A stretch of DNA of 64,000 bases from Onchidella celtica (taxonomy: Eukaryota > Mollusca > Gastropoda > Systellommatophora > Onchidiidae), in the NCBI GenBank assembly GCA_963931925.1, contig OZ007571.1, positions 12,689,407-12,753,406 of the forward strand, read 5' to 3'. The first letter of the stretch is position 1. Each line of letters opens with the position of its first letter. Under the pieces are notes generated by a model. The model was given only the letters and a program-made list of their open reading frames with translations, had not been told where the DNA came from and ran no database searches. Shown piece after piece: positions 1-12,857 of the stretch. A program made the translations under genes and the position numbers.

Positions 1-1324
1 CATTCGGCTGAGGCACCCGAGAAACAAAGATCTCTGTCCTGTCCACAATCTACATTGTCCTCTATCACCGGGTTTTAAACAATACCATTACATATTGTTT
101 TACAAATACACTGGCATAGAAAAGAAACGGCGATAACTATCATCGCGACTATTTCGGCAGAGACTATACCTTCCTTGGTCTTCAAAAGGTTCTCATCAGT
201 TTAACTACAACGAAAAGGGGTGGAACCACACTGGAAATACAGAGGCAACGAGCTAACAGATACATTGTATTTCAAGAAGTGTAAACATGGGCCCCTTACA
301 GAAACAGAACCAAACCAGTTAGTACGTCCATATTGTTTGATACACACATCGTTCTGATCCATTATTAATATTTTCTTTTTCTTTTAGACACCCTTAGAAA
401 ACTACAACATGACTACAGTAATAGAACTGCACGTAGCACGTAGAAATATCATTAACTGATGTGCTTTAAAGTATGAAGCGAAATCAATCATGTGAGTGAT
501 TACCATATCAAAACATCTAAAATGCAATTTTAAATCTTTTTTATCTAGATTTACTTTAAAATGTCATGTTCATACATTTGTCAAGCTTTTTGTACTGCAA
601 GTGCAACAACTATTTTAAGGGAAAAATGCAGCGCATCACTCAAATACTCCGTTTTTCTCAACCCTCCATTCCAGAAAGCATTTTAACAAGAAGAAGAGGT
701 ACTAGAAAATAAAACTTAAAAAGGACTAAATCTTTCTTTGCTGGCTTCGCATCAAATGCCACTATGAATGAGAATTTACATCATGTGACCAAATGCCGAA
801 AGTCTGTCACCGTAGTGGCCAAGGGCAGTCGTGTCAGAATCTGCTGACTGTTTGGCGATGCTCTTGCAAACAAAAAGGGTAGATTTGACTGAAATGTAAA
901 TCTCAATTAGAAGACAGTGAAATCAATCTTGTAAAATATGATAACCTTTTCTCTTGGAAGAGAAACGCCAGTTATAAAGAAAGCTTGTGAATTTACAAAT
1001 CTTAACATCGATAATATGTGTCCGATTCCACTGTGTGTTAATATTTGAAGAGTGAAGAATCTTCTCTGTAGCATACTGTGAATGATAAGTGAATTAAGAT
1101 CAGCCAGTTAGAAATACATATCCATTGTGTTGTAAGATTAAAGATACTCGTGGAGGAAACGGCAGAAAACAAACCCTTTTTTCGATAATTATAGCAAGCA
1201 AAAGGCAATGTTGAAATGCTCATACTAATATTTGGAATTGGGAAGAAGTTTTTTGCATCTTATTTTGCTCCCCCCCCCCCCCCCCCCGCCAAATTCCTCT
1301 GTGAAAACAGGACAAAATGCTTTG
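1..1324. other. Intergenic, nothing recognised
   Basis: AT-rich DNA with only short chance open frames and a poly-C run at its right edge. Confidence 0.6.
1270..1287 (+). repeat. C18 homopolymer
   Basis: The longest of the window's recurrent G/C homopolymers. Others: G12 at 1,632, G13 at 3,000, G14 at 4,250, G12 at 6,055, C14 at 12,843, C17 at 32,397 and G14 at 61,796. Confidence 0.95.
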
Positions 1325-1625
1325 AAGCAATATCGTCAAAATGCAAATTAAGAGCGTTTTCTCCGAAACTGGGTAAGTCAAATTCTGCATGAGTTATGGT
1401 TCCTTTCAGATAGTTATTCAAATTTAATGTAAGATGAGGTGTAAACTTTCAGTTAGGATGTGCTGCGTCCCGCATTTACCTGAAGATAAAGACTGTCGAA
1501 TGAACACTTACACCACACCTTACACTAATTTTGAATGAATATCTGAAAGGGGCCATAACTCTTGCAAAATTTGACTTACCCAGTTTTGGAAAAAGCGCTT
1601 TTCAAATCAAGTCAGTGGTTTCAAC
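1325..1625. mobile_element. Foldback (palindromic) element
   Basis: Arms of roughly 110-130 bp: AACTGGGTAAGTCAAATT.TG on the left and its complement, CAAAATTTGACTTACCCAGTT, on the right, with GAGTTATGG..CCTTTCAGATA conserved between arms. Loop at about 1,470-1,480. A poly-C run and a G12 run flank it. A MITE-like repeat is likely. Confidence 0.75.
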
Positions 1626-3159
1626 GGAGTTGGGGGGGGGGGGTGAAAAAACTGAGACAAATATCAAACGAGTGACACGAATGTTACCATAATGAAGGAG
1701 GTCTATCAATAGAGTGACAATGGAAATGTTTCTCTACCAACATGCCGGTACCTCATTTTTCAACGTGTTATAGTAGCGGGTTAACTTTGAATTAATCAGA
1801 TAATATAATTTAATGCCGGCGTGCTCTTTGAAACAGGGGTGACTAAAACAGTCACAACCTTCAGCTGGGACAGCATTGAATTTGATCTGTGTACTTTTTA
1901 AATTGTTGCATTCGTTTTGTAAAGTACAAAATAAAGACGAGACACCGCTTCGTTTCATTTATTTATATCATATTATCGGATTACATTTTACATTTTATGA
2001 CAGTATAATCTGAGATAAAGCTGCCGATCTTGAAAACAAAACAAAAAAGTGCAGTCAGCCAAATTTTACAAAGGAACGAATAAAAAATGTTTGTTATTCT
2101 AAGTTCATTTTCCATGCACCAAATATTCATCATAATCATTATGGTCACGACACAAAATGTTTCTGTGGTGTTCGGGTACATTTTCCCCATAAAACCTATG
2201 CCAGCCAATGCTTATAAGCTCGTTCCTGGTTTGCTAAAAGTTTCCATCGTTTACAGGACACGACAGTGACGTGTAAAACACCTTCCTGGTTTCTTCAAAG
2301 CGGATTCGCCATCTCTAATGATGGAGATTATTTCAACGTTGGGTCTCCCAGTTTTGTATTTTAAGCTGCGACTCCTGTGAATTATATTTTCATTTTCTAG
2401 CTATGAATTTTCCTATTACATGTATTGCTTTCTCTAATTAATAAAACATAATTTTGGTACAATGTTTATTGAAACCAAGACCAAAATATACAGCTTATTT
2501 ATTTACATTACATTAGTATCAATCTAAAAGGGGAATAGAAAGACGTCTGACTTGATATCTTTCCTTGTTCTGAAGATGTGCTCGAATGATAATTGACCAA
2601 ATGCAAAGGAGAAATGTCATAGAAGTGCTAATCTATCTCCCTTTGTACTTGGGTTTCTCCAACGTTCTTAACGTGATGTGACATATTCTACATATTATTA
2701 TCTTTTCCTTATATTCAAAAGATTCAGTGTAGCTCTATAATAATAACACTAGTTCCATAACTACATGTGAAACATAGTCCTTCCTTTACAATCTTTCTTC
2801 TTTGAATGTTTTCAAGTTCGAAGGCTGAATAACAGTGTGACGAAAATGAATCAGGTGATCATGATATAAAGTTAAACGTTCACAATGAAAATTCTGAGGA
2901 TGTGAAGTGTATCAGAATACTATAATGAAAGAGATTAAGACGAGGGGAAACCAGACCCTACAGCAAAAGTGTAACAAAGCAATGACAATGTGTATGGTTG
3001 GGGGGGGGGGGGCAAGAGAAAGACAATTGTCATTAACAATTAATTTTTCAAATTACTTTTAACAGTGATTATAACCTAATTACAAAATTAAATAGTAACA
3101 ATATAATGTAATCCTATTGCATAAAAAAAAAATCTACCAGGACGTTTGACATCAAGTTA
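1626..3159. other. Intergenic, nothing recognised
   Basis: Chance frames only, on both strands around 1,734-2,269; a G13 run at 3,000. Confidence 0.55.
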
Positions 3160-3420
3160 TTAATCTTCATTATAGGTCACTTTTTTCAACTTCCTCGTTG
3201 CACCTGAGCTCTTACCATTCAAACTTTCTAAAGCCGTTGGTGACACAAACAAGTCAAGCAAAACCTCTCGTTGAGGATCATGTGCAGAGTTAACAAAGGT
3301 AGTTACATTGAACACACAGCATTTAGCAGTGACAACTGGTTGTAAAGAAAAATAAAATGAAGAGATTGAATATCAGTGGCTCCAGTTACTGGCTATGGAA
3401 CTTGTCAGGCTGGTTTTTGC
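3160..3420 (-). repeat. Duplicated block, copy 1 (possible coding remnant)
   Basis: Similar to 7,500-7,770: GACAAACAAGTCA..., CAGTGGCTCCAGTTACTGGC versus TAGTTGCAGTCACAGGCCATGG. On the minus strand an acceptor-like tttctttacaaccag opens a frame with VLLDLFVSPTALESLNG. Protein family not recognised. Confidence 0.45.
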
Positions 3421-6143
3421 ACCTGAATATTTATCTCTATCCGATTTAATAGCATAGCCCACAAATTACTCCCATTCTCAGCCTTCCCTCCACGGAACAA
3501 GAATATTTGTGTCATGGCTAGCAATGAAATATTACACATTAAACACGAACCAAGAGGACTTTATCACTTTCTCCAGCAAATTTATAAACTAATAAATTCT
3601 CTCCCATAGGATTCCGTTTTTAAAGAAATTATACTTTCACATTAACTTCCCAGGAACAGGGTCTCCGATGAATAAATTTCAATTTTTAGGCTCTGATACC
3701 TGGCTCATTTTTTTTTTTTTACTATTGTAGGGACCGGTGGTGAAGAGAAATATTTTCTTGGGGGTCTCTTTGACATCTGACTGAGTTTTTGTCACCAAAA
3801 AAAAATAGATTGTTGGAAATAATTCGACCCACCTTCATAGACTATTTAAAAGCGCACTTGTATGTGCCGGCAATGTTTACGTTACGCACCATCATTTACT
3901 GTTACGTTACGCACCATTATTTTTATTGAAAAAAGAACTCAATAAAGATGCCTTTAACAATTATTCTTTAATCTCACGATGGTAAAATGGTACAATTTAA
4001 TTCGAAGAAAACTTCATGTGTTTTTCAAGTGCATGCATAGAATTAATTACTGGATTCGTAACATGTTGAGTGGTGAGTGAATCACCAATACCTACAAAAC
4101 TTGTAACACCGCGTCATGCACATATTGATCGATATCATGCTAGTCTCACGAATATTGTGGGATCATGAAATCGTCGATAGCATTTTTAATAATGCATAAC
4201 ATTGGTGGTCTTACTGTAGTTGTGAAATCCATTCTGGTTTGGATGATGTGGGGGGGGGGGGGGCTTTAATTACAAAGCCAAATAGAGAAACTACTGAGAT
4301 GTTCATTGTTCAGCTAGAACTTTCTAATCATTCTATGGAATACACTGTCCGTCCCCCTTACGACAGCCATTTCCAGCTCAGATGCTGCAACGAACAACAA
4401 TTCAGGGACAGAGAACCGTATAAGGGCGAGAACATACAAAAGCGCTAAATTAAAATAAAAATAAAAAAAAATAGATGTGAGACATTCTTACCTAGCGGCA
4501 GCTGTGATGTTTAGAGGTTTGGTGATGCCCGCAACCAATTCCTTGATTGCATGCACCGAGACTCAAGTATACTCTGATCTCGCTAAATAAAACACGGATC
4601 CGCATTCACACCAGCTTGTACAAAGAAGTTAACAGCGATAATTTCAAATTTCAAGAAAACAATTTTAATTTGACTCTTTGATTGGATGCGCCCTGAAACG
4701 GATTCCCAATTTCTGCATGCAACTGCCTAGCGAGTCGAAATGATTACATGTATAAATTATACAAATAATATGATTACTGCATAATCCAGCACAAATTACG
4801 CCGTCACAGTTATATAACAAATCCTACTAATCTCATTAGAAAAAGAATATTTCTACCTGTTTCATAAAATTGCATCTTGGAGTAACTTAAGTAAGGCGTT
4901 CCTATTTTGTGGCACCTTTACAACCACTTACAAATTTATTGACCTTTGATCTTGTTTGTTCTAACTCTACTTTTTGCACAACTGAGAAATTCGACATTAA
5001 AGGTTTGTGGCTTTAGTATTATATATAAGGATTTAGAATAAATCGGAACTGAGAAACAGCTTGATATGTGACACACGGAATTTAACAAGTGTCAAAGTGT
5101 GGATGTGTTTATGTCTCCCCTATATGCTAAAAATCTCCAGTTTATCAGAGAAATAAAAAGTTCTACAGGCTACTTGTTAATTCTTTGACTAAACTATGCT
5201 TCCATTCAGGAAAAGTGTGACACAAAATGATCTTACTTGCAAATCACACTAAAATAGGAACTGAAAATGTGGGATTTAACCATTCTCCAAATGTTTGGAA
5301 AAACTAAAAAAGGTCTATTTTCCGAAATCTTTGACAGGATTCACAGGTGAACGCATGGATAACTTAGGACTGAAGTCGAGACCACTTTGCAAAAACAGTA
5401 ATAAAATGTAGAAAGTGGGAATCAAAGACAAATAATTACTGAGAGATCAGATTAATTCTGTGTAACACGATTGCGGCGCATTGAAGTGCTCCATGGTAGA
5501 AACTCAGATGTCTCGTATGTGAATTATCCACCAGTTGACATTCTTCATTTCCTGTATGAAGCTATAAAAATCGTCATGACCTCGGTAGCAAAATGATGGT
5601 TACGAATGACTAAAATATAACTAAATGGTTTGAAGCTGAATGTATTGGTGATAAGATAATCACAGGTGAGTCCTTCAAATTTAGGAGCGGGGGTAATAAG
5701 TGGGTGCTTACTTGTACATAAACTGACCATGGGGCAAAATGAAATAGTGCTATGGTCTACATTTTCCGTAAAATGAAACATTCTAATGTTACGTTTACGA
5801 TCTGACAGGGCCAATATTGTGGTAATGTTTTAAGCCCTACAACAGGCTGCTAATTATTAACGTTTACCATTGATTCTCTCTTTAGTTTGTATAAATAGCA
5901 CAACAGCATCCGTGAAAATGTCGTACTTTGTCTACTGACGTCATAGTTTGGTGAAGGAGCCGTACAACATTTACCCAGGAGAAAATTGCTATTGAAATTA
6001 CTGAAAATTAATACTGATCAATAAATTGTATGCGTTTGTCTATATGACTGAAAAGGGGGGGGGGGGTGGCCTGTTCTTTTCTCAGTAACGTGTATACTTG
6101 TTGTCATTCTTTGTTTTTGTGGTTTCAGTGAATCTGCGAAGAG
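3421..6143. other. Intergenic, nothing recognised
   Basis: G14 run at 4,250 and G12 run at 6,055. GTTACGTTACGCACCAT occurs twice at 3,879-3,920 as a local duplication. No convincing exon. Confidence 0.5.
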
Positions 6144-6166
6144 ATGTTAATAAGTGAAACAGCCCT

Positions 6167-6445
<279 letters not shown>

Positions 6446-6506
6446 CCTGTCTGCCCCTTCCCCTCCCCCACTTGCATTCCCGCCTGTCTGTTTATTAAAT
6501 CTATCT

Positions 6507-6527
6507 CAGTGGTTCTCAACGGGGGCG
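6507..6527 (+). mobile_element. hAT-type terminal inverted repeat, single end
   Basis: CAGTGGTTCTCAACGGGGGC resembles the ends of Charlie-like hAT elements. No partner end or transposase was found nearby, so it is a lone or truncated terminus. Confidence 0.5.
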
Positions 6528-6627
6528 ATTTTGAGTCTCAGGGTGAGGGCGGCGAAAACGACAGAAGGGGCGACAGTGGGGCGAAAACGACGAAGGGGCG
6601 ATGGGGGGGGGGGGGAGAAATAATATT

Positions 6628-7499
6628 TTCCTGACTAGGGATTACAGTTTTGCACAATATCTTGACCATAATTTCGCGTCCTTTTAAAGTAGAACCATAT
6701 TATTTATGCACTTTGTTAGAAAAACAATCCTCTCTAGTCCATGCTGTTCAATTTCCATTCAGCAAATTGCTCGTAGATCTAAATGATAATAGGTGAAGGA
6801 TTACTTTAGAGAGAAAGACACACGATGATCAATATAAATTCAGCTGCAACAGACAGATCACCCATCAACGATAAGATGGCATCAGGACTCCATGGAATTC
6901 ATAAAAATAGAGATTTCTGGCCTTCTTGAAGTCCAGATTGAGAACGCTGAACGATTTGAACGACTTAACCTGTATGTCCGCTGCTTTGTCAGTAAGTAAT
7001 TGACTTCCACACTTTCTGGAGCTGTTTGAACCAGTGTAAATGTTTTATTTTCTTTTTAAGCAGTAATACTCAGCATGTCAGCCTGGAGAGAGGATACAGA
7101 GGCTGCCTGCATGTTAAAAATGTTTGCGAAGTTAATGAAGTGGAATTAAACAAGACGATCCAGTTAAAACAAAGAATAATCTGATTATCCAGTCATCTTT
7201 CTCCGTCAAGCTGAATTTATGGAAAACGGGGATGAATCGTTCACTTCCCTCAACCTGGCAAAGTCATGCACAGGCAATTTTAAGACCTCCGAGATCTGTG
7301 TATCCTTGAGTGGATTATGAACCCTAACGGTTACGATTCACCCTTAAGGGAGACACGAATATGGGAGTCACAGAATGGCGACAACAGACAGGAACCAGGT
7401 GTAAACGTGTAGCATAGAGAGGTTTATAAACTTGAAAGTCACCGATTAGGGAAAACGCACGTAGGAAAGGCGTAGCTGTTAATGTCGGGATTTGTAATA
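6628..7499. other. Intergenic, nothing recognised
   Basis: Follows the hAT-like end and a G-rich run. No transposase or exon seen. Confidence 0.5.
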
Positions 7500-7770
7500 G
7501 CAATTTCTTATTGCATGTGATTGAAACTGTGTTTGAACCTCCTGGTTGTCCGCGATCTCCAGCTATTCAAACGTTGAAAGGCCGCTGGTGACAAACAAGT
7601 CATGGGAATATTTTCATGGAGGAAAGAATGTTTTGAAAGAACCTTGTACAGTGGATAAGAAAGAGCTATGCTCAGCATACAGTAGTTTTGTAAAGGGGAG
7701 GGGGGAGGGATAAGGTTGAATGTCGTCAATAGTTGCAGTCACAGGCCATGGAGTTTTCTGAGCTAGTCAT
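7500..7770 (-). repeat. Duplicated block, copy 2 (possible coding remnant)
   Basis: Partner of 3,160-3,420. Its minus-strand frame reads MTCLSPAAFQRLNSW, resembling FVSPTALESLNG of copy 1, but in a different upstream frame context, so at least one copy is decayed. Confidence 0.4.
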
Positions 7771-9299
7771 TCAACAGCAGTTGTTTGGTTTCTCCACTAC
7801 TTGATGTACATGTAATATCAGGGCCCACAATATTAAAAAAAATAGTCATCAAGAAAAAAGCCTTCAAAATCAGTTGCCCCTGATGTGTCAATGATAATAA
7901 TAATAGGTTCAGTAAATTGTATCTCCAAAAATTACCTGTACCTTTGTGACGCGACTACAAGACGTGCAGTATCTTCAAGCATGAACATTCCTGCCGCTGG
8001 ATGACATTATACTACTAATGTGTCCGTGTGTACTGTAACGGCCGAGGCCAGCGTGGAATGATGTTTTGTAAGTGGCAGCGATGTCCCTTAAGGCCTTTCT
8101 CCACGAGTGTATTTTTGAGGCGTTGGATGGGCCGAAACTGCAGGGGCGAAAGACACCACACATTTTGTTTAATCAAAAGAAAACAACAACAACAACAACA
8201 TCTGCCCATCAGTTTTTTTTAAGCATTTTTATGGAGATGGAAATATAGTGGTGGGGATTTTAAGTGATTGTGTGAACTGTCTTTTAGAGCTGAAAAACTT
8301 TCTGGAGCCAGGTGGAGAAACTTCCTGAGTTAGCCAGAACACACTTCACTGAATTGATTATAAAAATAACCATATTCTGAATTAATCATATTATATTACT
8401 GTCAAGTATCAGCTCGTTTACCAGATTGTAAAAGGAGCCTTAATTCTACATGTTTTTTAAAATTATTTCATGTACTCAAAGTCTATATTTTCTGATGTCA
8501 AAAATAACTTTTTATTTACTGATTGTAGCCAACGACAGATCTGCTAGGTACACATTTTGTTTCACACAAACAAATTCGTACATTATTCGTATGCAGTCTA
8601 CATAATGGTGAAACGCACCATGGGAATGAACACTACATCCGAGCTCTACCAAAAACATGCATGAAGGAAAATACATAATGTAAAAATGCACTTTGTGGAA
8701 AGAGGAGAAAGTATACAATATGAACTGAATCGATTTGTGTGATTTTTTTCTCTAGTTGACAGGACAATTTTAAAATCAATATCACTCATTTTAAGAAAAT
8801 CATTTTCAAATAACCAAACTGTTGGGAATGTTTATACCTCACAGTTTCACACAGACAGTGCCGCACACTTAGCCAAAGCTTTAGATTTTTTTTTATTATT
8901 GTTAAGGAGTAAGCCAACCCAGAGGCTTAAGTGCCCAATGAATGTTCCTATGAATGTTTTCTTTCCCATACAGACAAGCAGGATGTTTACAGTCCAGTCT
9001 GTACGTATGAATTACCAAGGGCAACGTTAACAGAGTTATGAAATGTCATGCACTGGCTTCGTCAGGATTCTTTTATGACTGGCAGGAAAGCAAGCCGAAG
9101 TTTTACAGGGCGTCCATTGCCTGGCAAAGAATTTGAAATGAAAGGGAAAAGGGAAGGGGTTTAAAGACAACATGCATGTCTGAGACGTATTTATCTGTTT
9201 AGAGAACCTGCTTTCAGAAACATTCACATAAGCAAACCGAGAATTATATTGCTGATGTATTTCATCCAATGGCTGTGAAATCAATCAAATGTGTTTGGA
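7771..9299. other. Intergenic, nothing recognised
   Basis: Overlapping short frames around 7,975-8,222 on both strands show no codon structure. Nothing recognised. Confidence 0.5.
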
Positions 9300-9540
9300 C
9301 TTAAGGTGATTTAGGTAAGTTGATTTGTACAAACTTTAAGGTAGTAGAACTGAGTGATAAGGGGTTACAGCGGAAATGTCTCTTGCTGCAGTTTTGTGAG
9401 TTCGTAAAATATAACATTCAGAAACGTAACTGTGAATGCGCTGGGGAAATCAATTTAGGCCAGCAGTCTTCGTATCTAGGAGGGTGTTCTAGCAACCATC
9501 TCTTGTTCGTACAAAGTTTGTCCAAAAACTTTTGATCTCT
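9300..9540 (+). repeat. Duplicated 5'-flank block, copy 1
   Basis: About 2.1 kb upstream of the signal-peptide exon at 11,656. Shares the stretch around 9,460-9,535 (aggccag..tctt..GGGAG.., cttgttcgtacaaagttt) with 59,755-59,880, which lies about 1.6 kb upstream of the exon at 61,496. Confidence 0.6.
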
Positions 9541-11540
9541 GCGAGTTCTGATGTAAGTGTGACTAGGTTAAGACCAAGTGTGCTGATGGAATTATACATT
9601 AAATGAACAGTGAACAGTGTTGGAAATTCAATGACAGAATTACTTGTTTGACGAGGGCACGTTTCCTTTGTAGATTCCAGTTGATTTTGCTATCCCAAAA
9701 GTTTCAGTTCTTTATTTTTATAATTCTAACACAAAAAAAGCAAATATAATTTTTCTTGATGTTCTTCAATTGAATAGTCAGGCACAGTGTAACACATATT
9801 CAGTATTTATGTATTTCTTTAAACCGAAATGAAATGTTTAATGAAAATCAGTAGACAGGTATGTGTTGGTTTAGTGATATACGTGAAAAAACGTCCATTA
9901 CCATTTAGGTGAACACACATCGAAAGATTTGGACATAAATTGATAATGAAGAAAAGACAAAAGTTCATGATACGTCCTTTCTTTGTGCATTCTGCGAAAT
10001 TTTCCTGTCCCCTGTTTGTCACAGTTTAATCTTCTAGACCACGAGAAGGAAAATGAAGAGGCCGCTAATAAGGAGAGGAAAGAAAAAGCAGCTCCGAGAA
10101 AGTTACACAAAGAAAAAGAAAAGGAGAGGAAGATAGTGGAAACGTTAAAAAAAAAAACCCAACAGTTTCATTAAATTTATTTCCTGCGTCGTTAACTCTT
10201 TAAAAGAATAAATCTTTAATATTCTTTCATATCATTTTGTTCTGCTTCATCACTTCTGAATATGGTAATTCTGATATTGTGATGTATTCTCACACAGGAT
10301 TTATGTTATGCTTGCAACTGCGGCCACATTAATTGAATCTCTTCATTCTTGCCTTTTTACTTGTACCTGGTATCTTTCCCACTCTCTCTTCTTTAAGTTG
10401 ATGGAAACTTTACTATTATGATATAAATCTCGGTTTTCTTGCTATGTGTTATCTACCGTAGGATTTTGCAGTTTTCTTTTTTGTTGTTGTTGTTTAAACT
10501 TTGTAATAAGAATAAAAAAAGGTAGAAATATCACTTTTAGACATTCATAACCAAGGCTCTGTGCAGAAGAAATTTTTAAAAAGTGGTATCGGGCCTGAAT
10601 AAAATCATAATGGGGGCTTGACTTGATTTGTCTCTGGGGTGAAGAAGAAAAACTGCTCGCCAGGGTCACGAAAACGGACTGTGGAGAATTTCCCTCAAGG
10701 GGTGCAGAAATAGTACCGACTATGGTCAATCATGAAAAAGCTGCCTCCACTCTTTGCATTCAGGATGATTGTCATGAACCTTTTTTTACATTAACTAGTG
10801 ATTTCCCCTGGAACCAAGGAAACTTAGACAAACCCTTTTTCAACCCTCAATATACTTTGCATGAGACGGGAACCGAGCATCGCGTATTGGGGTGGCGAAA
10901 AAGTACCATTCCCCTCTATTTGATTTTTTAAAAAATACTTTGTCACTTTTTACAGTCGGGCAACGGCGTATGAATAGGCTACAATGTTGGAAGGCAAAAA
11001 AAAAAAACCAAACTTTTCAAAATACACAGTTCCATTTTTCTATGCAACATGTTTCAGAAGTGGGAAAATTGTAGAATACATCTTACAGATGCCCATTATT
11101 ATCAGGGCATAAATTGTATATCAGTGTAAGTGTGTCTGATACTGAATGCTTGTCTTCAATTGCAGTTCTCATTATAGACAAAAATAGCAAAACGAACGGA
11201 TAGTTGGGGTGTCTAGTTCACTATTGTTTCGACAAAACTTGCCTTGCTGGGAAAGAAACGGAGAATAGAATATTTACGATTCCAGGATCTGTCCGAAAAA
11301 CCTGCAGCAATGAACTATGCCTGGTGCCTGCGCAAATCAGAGATGAAAGGAAAAAACAGGGAAAGAAAGTCCACCTAGTGAAATTTAGCTGAAACGTTTC
11401 CTCCCTCATCATAAAGTTTCCGCTTTCCTCTTATCCAGGAAGTATAATTTATTCTGAAAGCAAAACCCCCGGCATACACGCCACCATAATTATCTGACTG
11501 ACTATTAATTTATATATACATTATTTGAAATGACACAGCT
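9541..11540. other. Upstream flank of signal-peptide exon 1
   Basis: No recognisable exon. The last 110 bp before 11,656 resemble the DNA before 61,496 (CACTGACAGT..A.GTCCA), so at least the proximal 5' flank is conserved between paralogues. Confidence 0.5.
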
Positions 11541-11655
11541 ACACGTGCTATGGGATATTTTAAAATTGAATTATTTGAAACAAAATAACATTGTCACTGA
11601 CAGTTGACGTCCAGTAAAAACAGGACAACGGGCAGGTAAAAACAGGACAGAGGAA

Positions 11656-11719
11656 ATGATGTTCGTCCATCTCTTCATCTTAACGGCGTCTCTTCTCTCG
11701 GCGTCTACAATAGCCCAGG
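11656..11719 (+). CDS. Orphan signal-peptide exon (copy 1)
   Basis: Sixty-four nt from ATGATG to CAGG|gtatgt. Encodes a 21-residue hydrophobic leader with core HLFILTASLL ending AQ, and a phase-1 donor as is usual before extracellular modules. It is clearly paralogous to the exon at 61,496, including flanking DNA. No downstream exon in the same gene was recognised before the patched gene, so it may be an orphan or belong to a gene with very distant exons. Confidence 0.6.
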
Positions 11720-11954
11720 GTATGTACACCAGTATGTATGATTGTATTGTTTGTTGAGCTGATTGACTTAATGACAGTGGGATTGGGTGAGAATGTGAGA
11801 GAACTAAAAAAAGAATAGATGGATGAGTATAATATAATTCAAGCGGGTAAGTGCAGGAATGGATACCTGACTGTGTGGATTTGTTCGTCACTGAGGTCGA
11901 AATCATATTGCTAATGTGTATTCAAAAAATGAAAGTATTTAAGTACCGTTTTCG

Positions 11955-12840
11955 TTTAGAGAAGGGGGTGAATTGTTGTGGATGGAAATGTTGGTATTTT
12001 AATATGTTATATTGTGGTGTGTTTCGACTGCATATTTTTAATAACTAGAATCTAACACTCACTCCCAGACCACGCCAAATACTAAAAAACAAAGTGAATA
12101 ACTTTCAACAATCAGGCCTGCAGGGCCACACTTTAATTACGCTAGTTCCCTAACAATTTCAACTAGATCTATTCTAGTAAAGCATGAGAATCAACATCAT
12201 AAAATCCAAAATCAATAGTACTTCATTATAAATCTAGATCTAGGTTTCCCATAATATCAGTTAACTTTCATTCTAGCTAACTATCTAACTAGATCTAAAT
12301 CAATTCCTTTCATTCTCATAAATCTCCCACTAAGCAATAATAATGATCCCTAGTAAAGTCTACTACTCTACTAGATCTATTTCCAAGATCTGGACTGTTT
12401 ACTGTATTACACTTGACATAGTCTCTGGAGACATCAGGCTATCTCCAATACTTAAGTTCATAGCTGGCCTAGCTCGCCACGGAGACGTCGGCACAGTTAG
12501 ATGTATGACCCTAGGATGAGCTGGCAATTTCCAGACTCACCCAGACAATTCAAATCACAATTATATCTTATACACTAATTGTAGTTGTAGCTCTAGCTGA
12601 AGTTTAACCATTCATCTATTTTCCTCGCACACTCATTCTTGGTGGAACATCTTCTCTCATCTTCGAGGATAATCACGCACGCATCATCTTGGATTAGCAG
12701 TTAGCCTACATGTGCTTGATTCATCAACAATTACTTGGGGACGAGACTCACCATTGCGTTCTCAACCAGATTGGCCGAGAACAATTCATTTACAAGCGCT
12801 CACCATGTCAGAGTGTGGGATCTTGGGGATATTGTAAAAG
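11955..12840 (-). mobile_element. LTR-like copy A1 (partial)
   Basis: Shares with copies A2 and B the tract around CAGGCCTGCAGGGCCACA (12,114) and CACCCAGACAATTCAA (12,539). Lacks the far end. Directly adjoins copy A2 through a C14 run (12,843-12,856). Confidence 0.6.
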
Positions 12841-12857
12841 TTCCCCCCCCCCCCCCT

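Noticed and set aside
10623..10931. 102-codon plus-strand ORF
   Set aside because: No recognisable domain, no splice context, and a longer minus-strand frame overlaps; likely chance.
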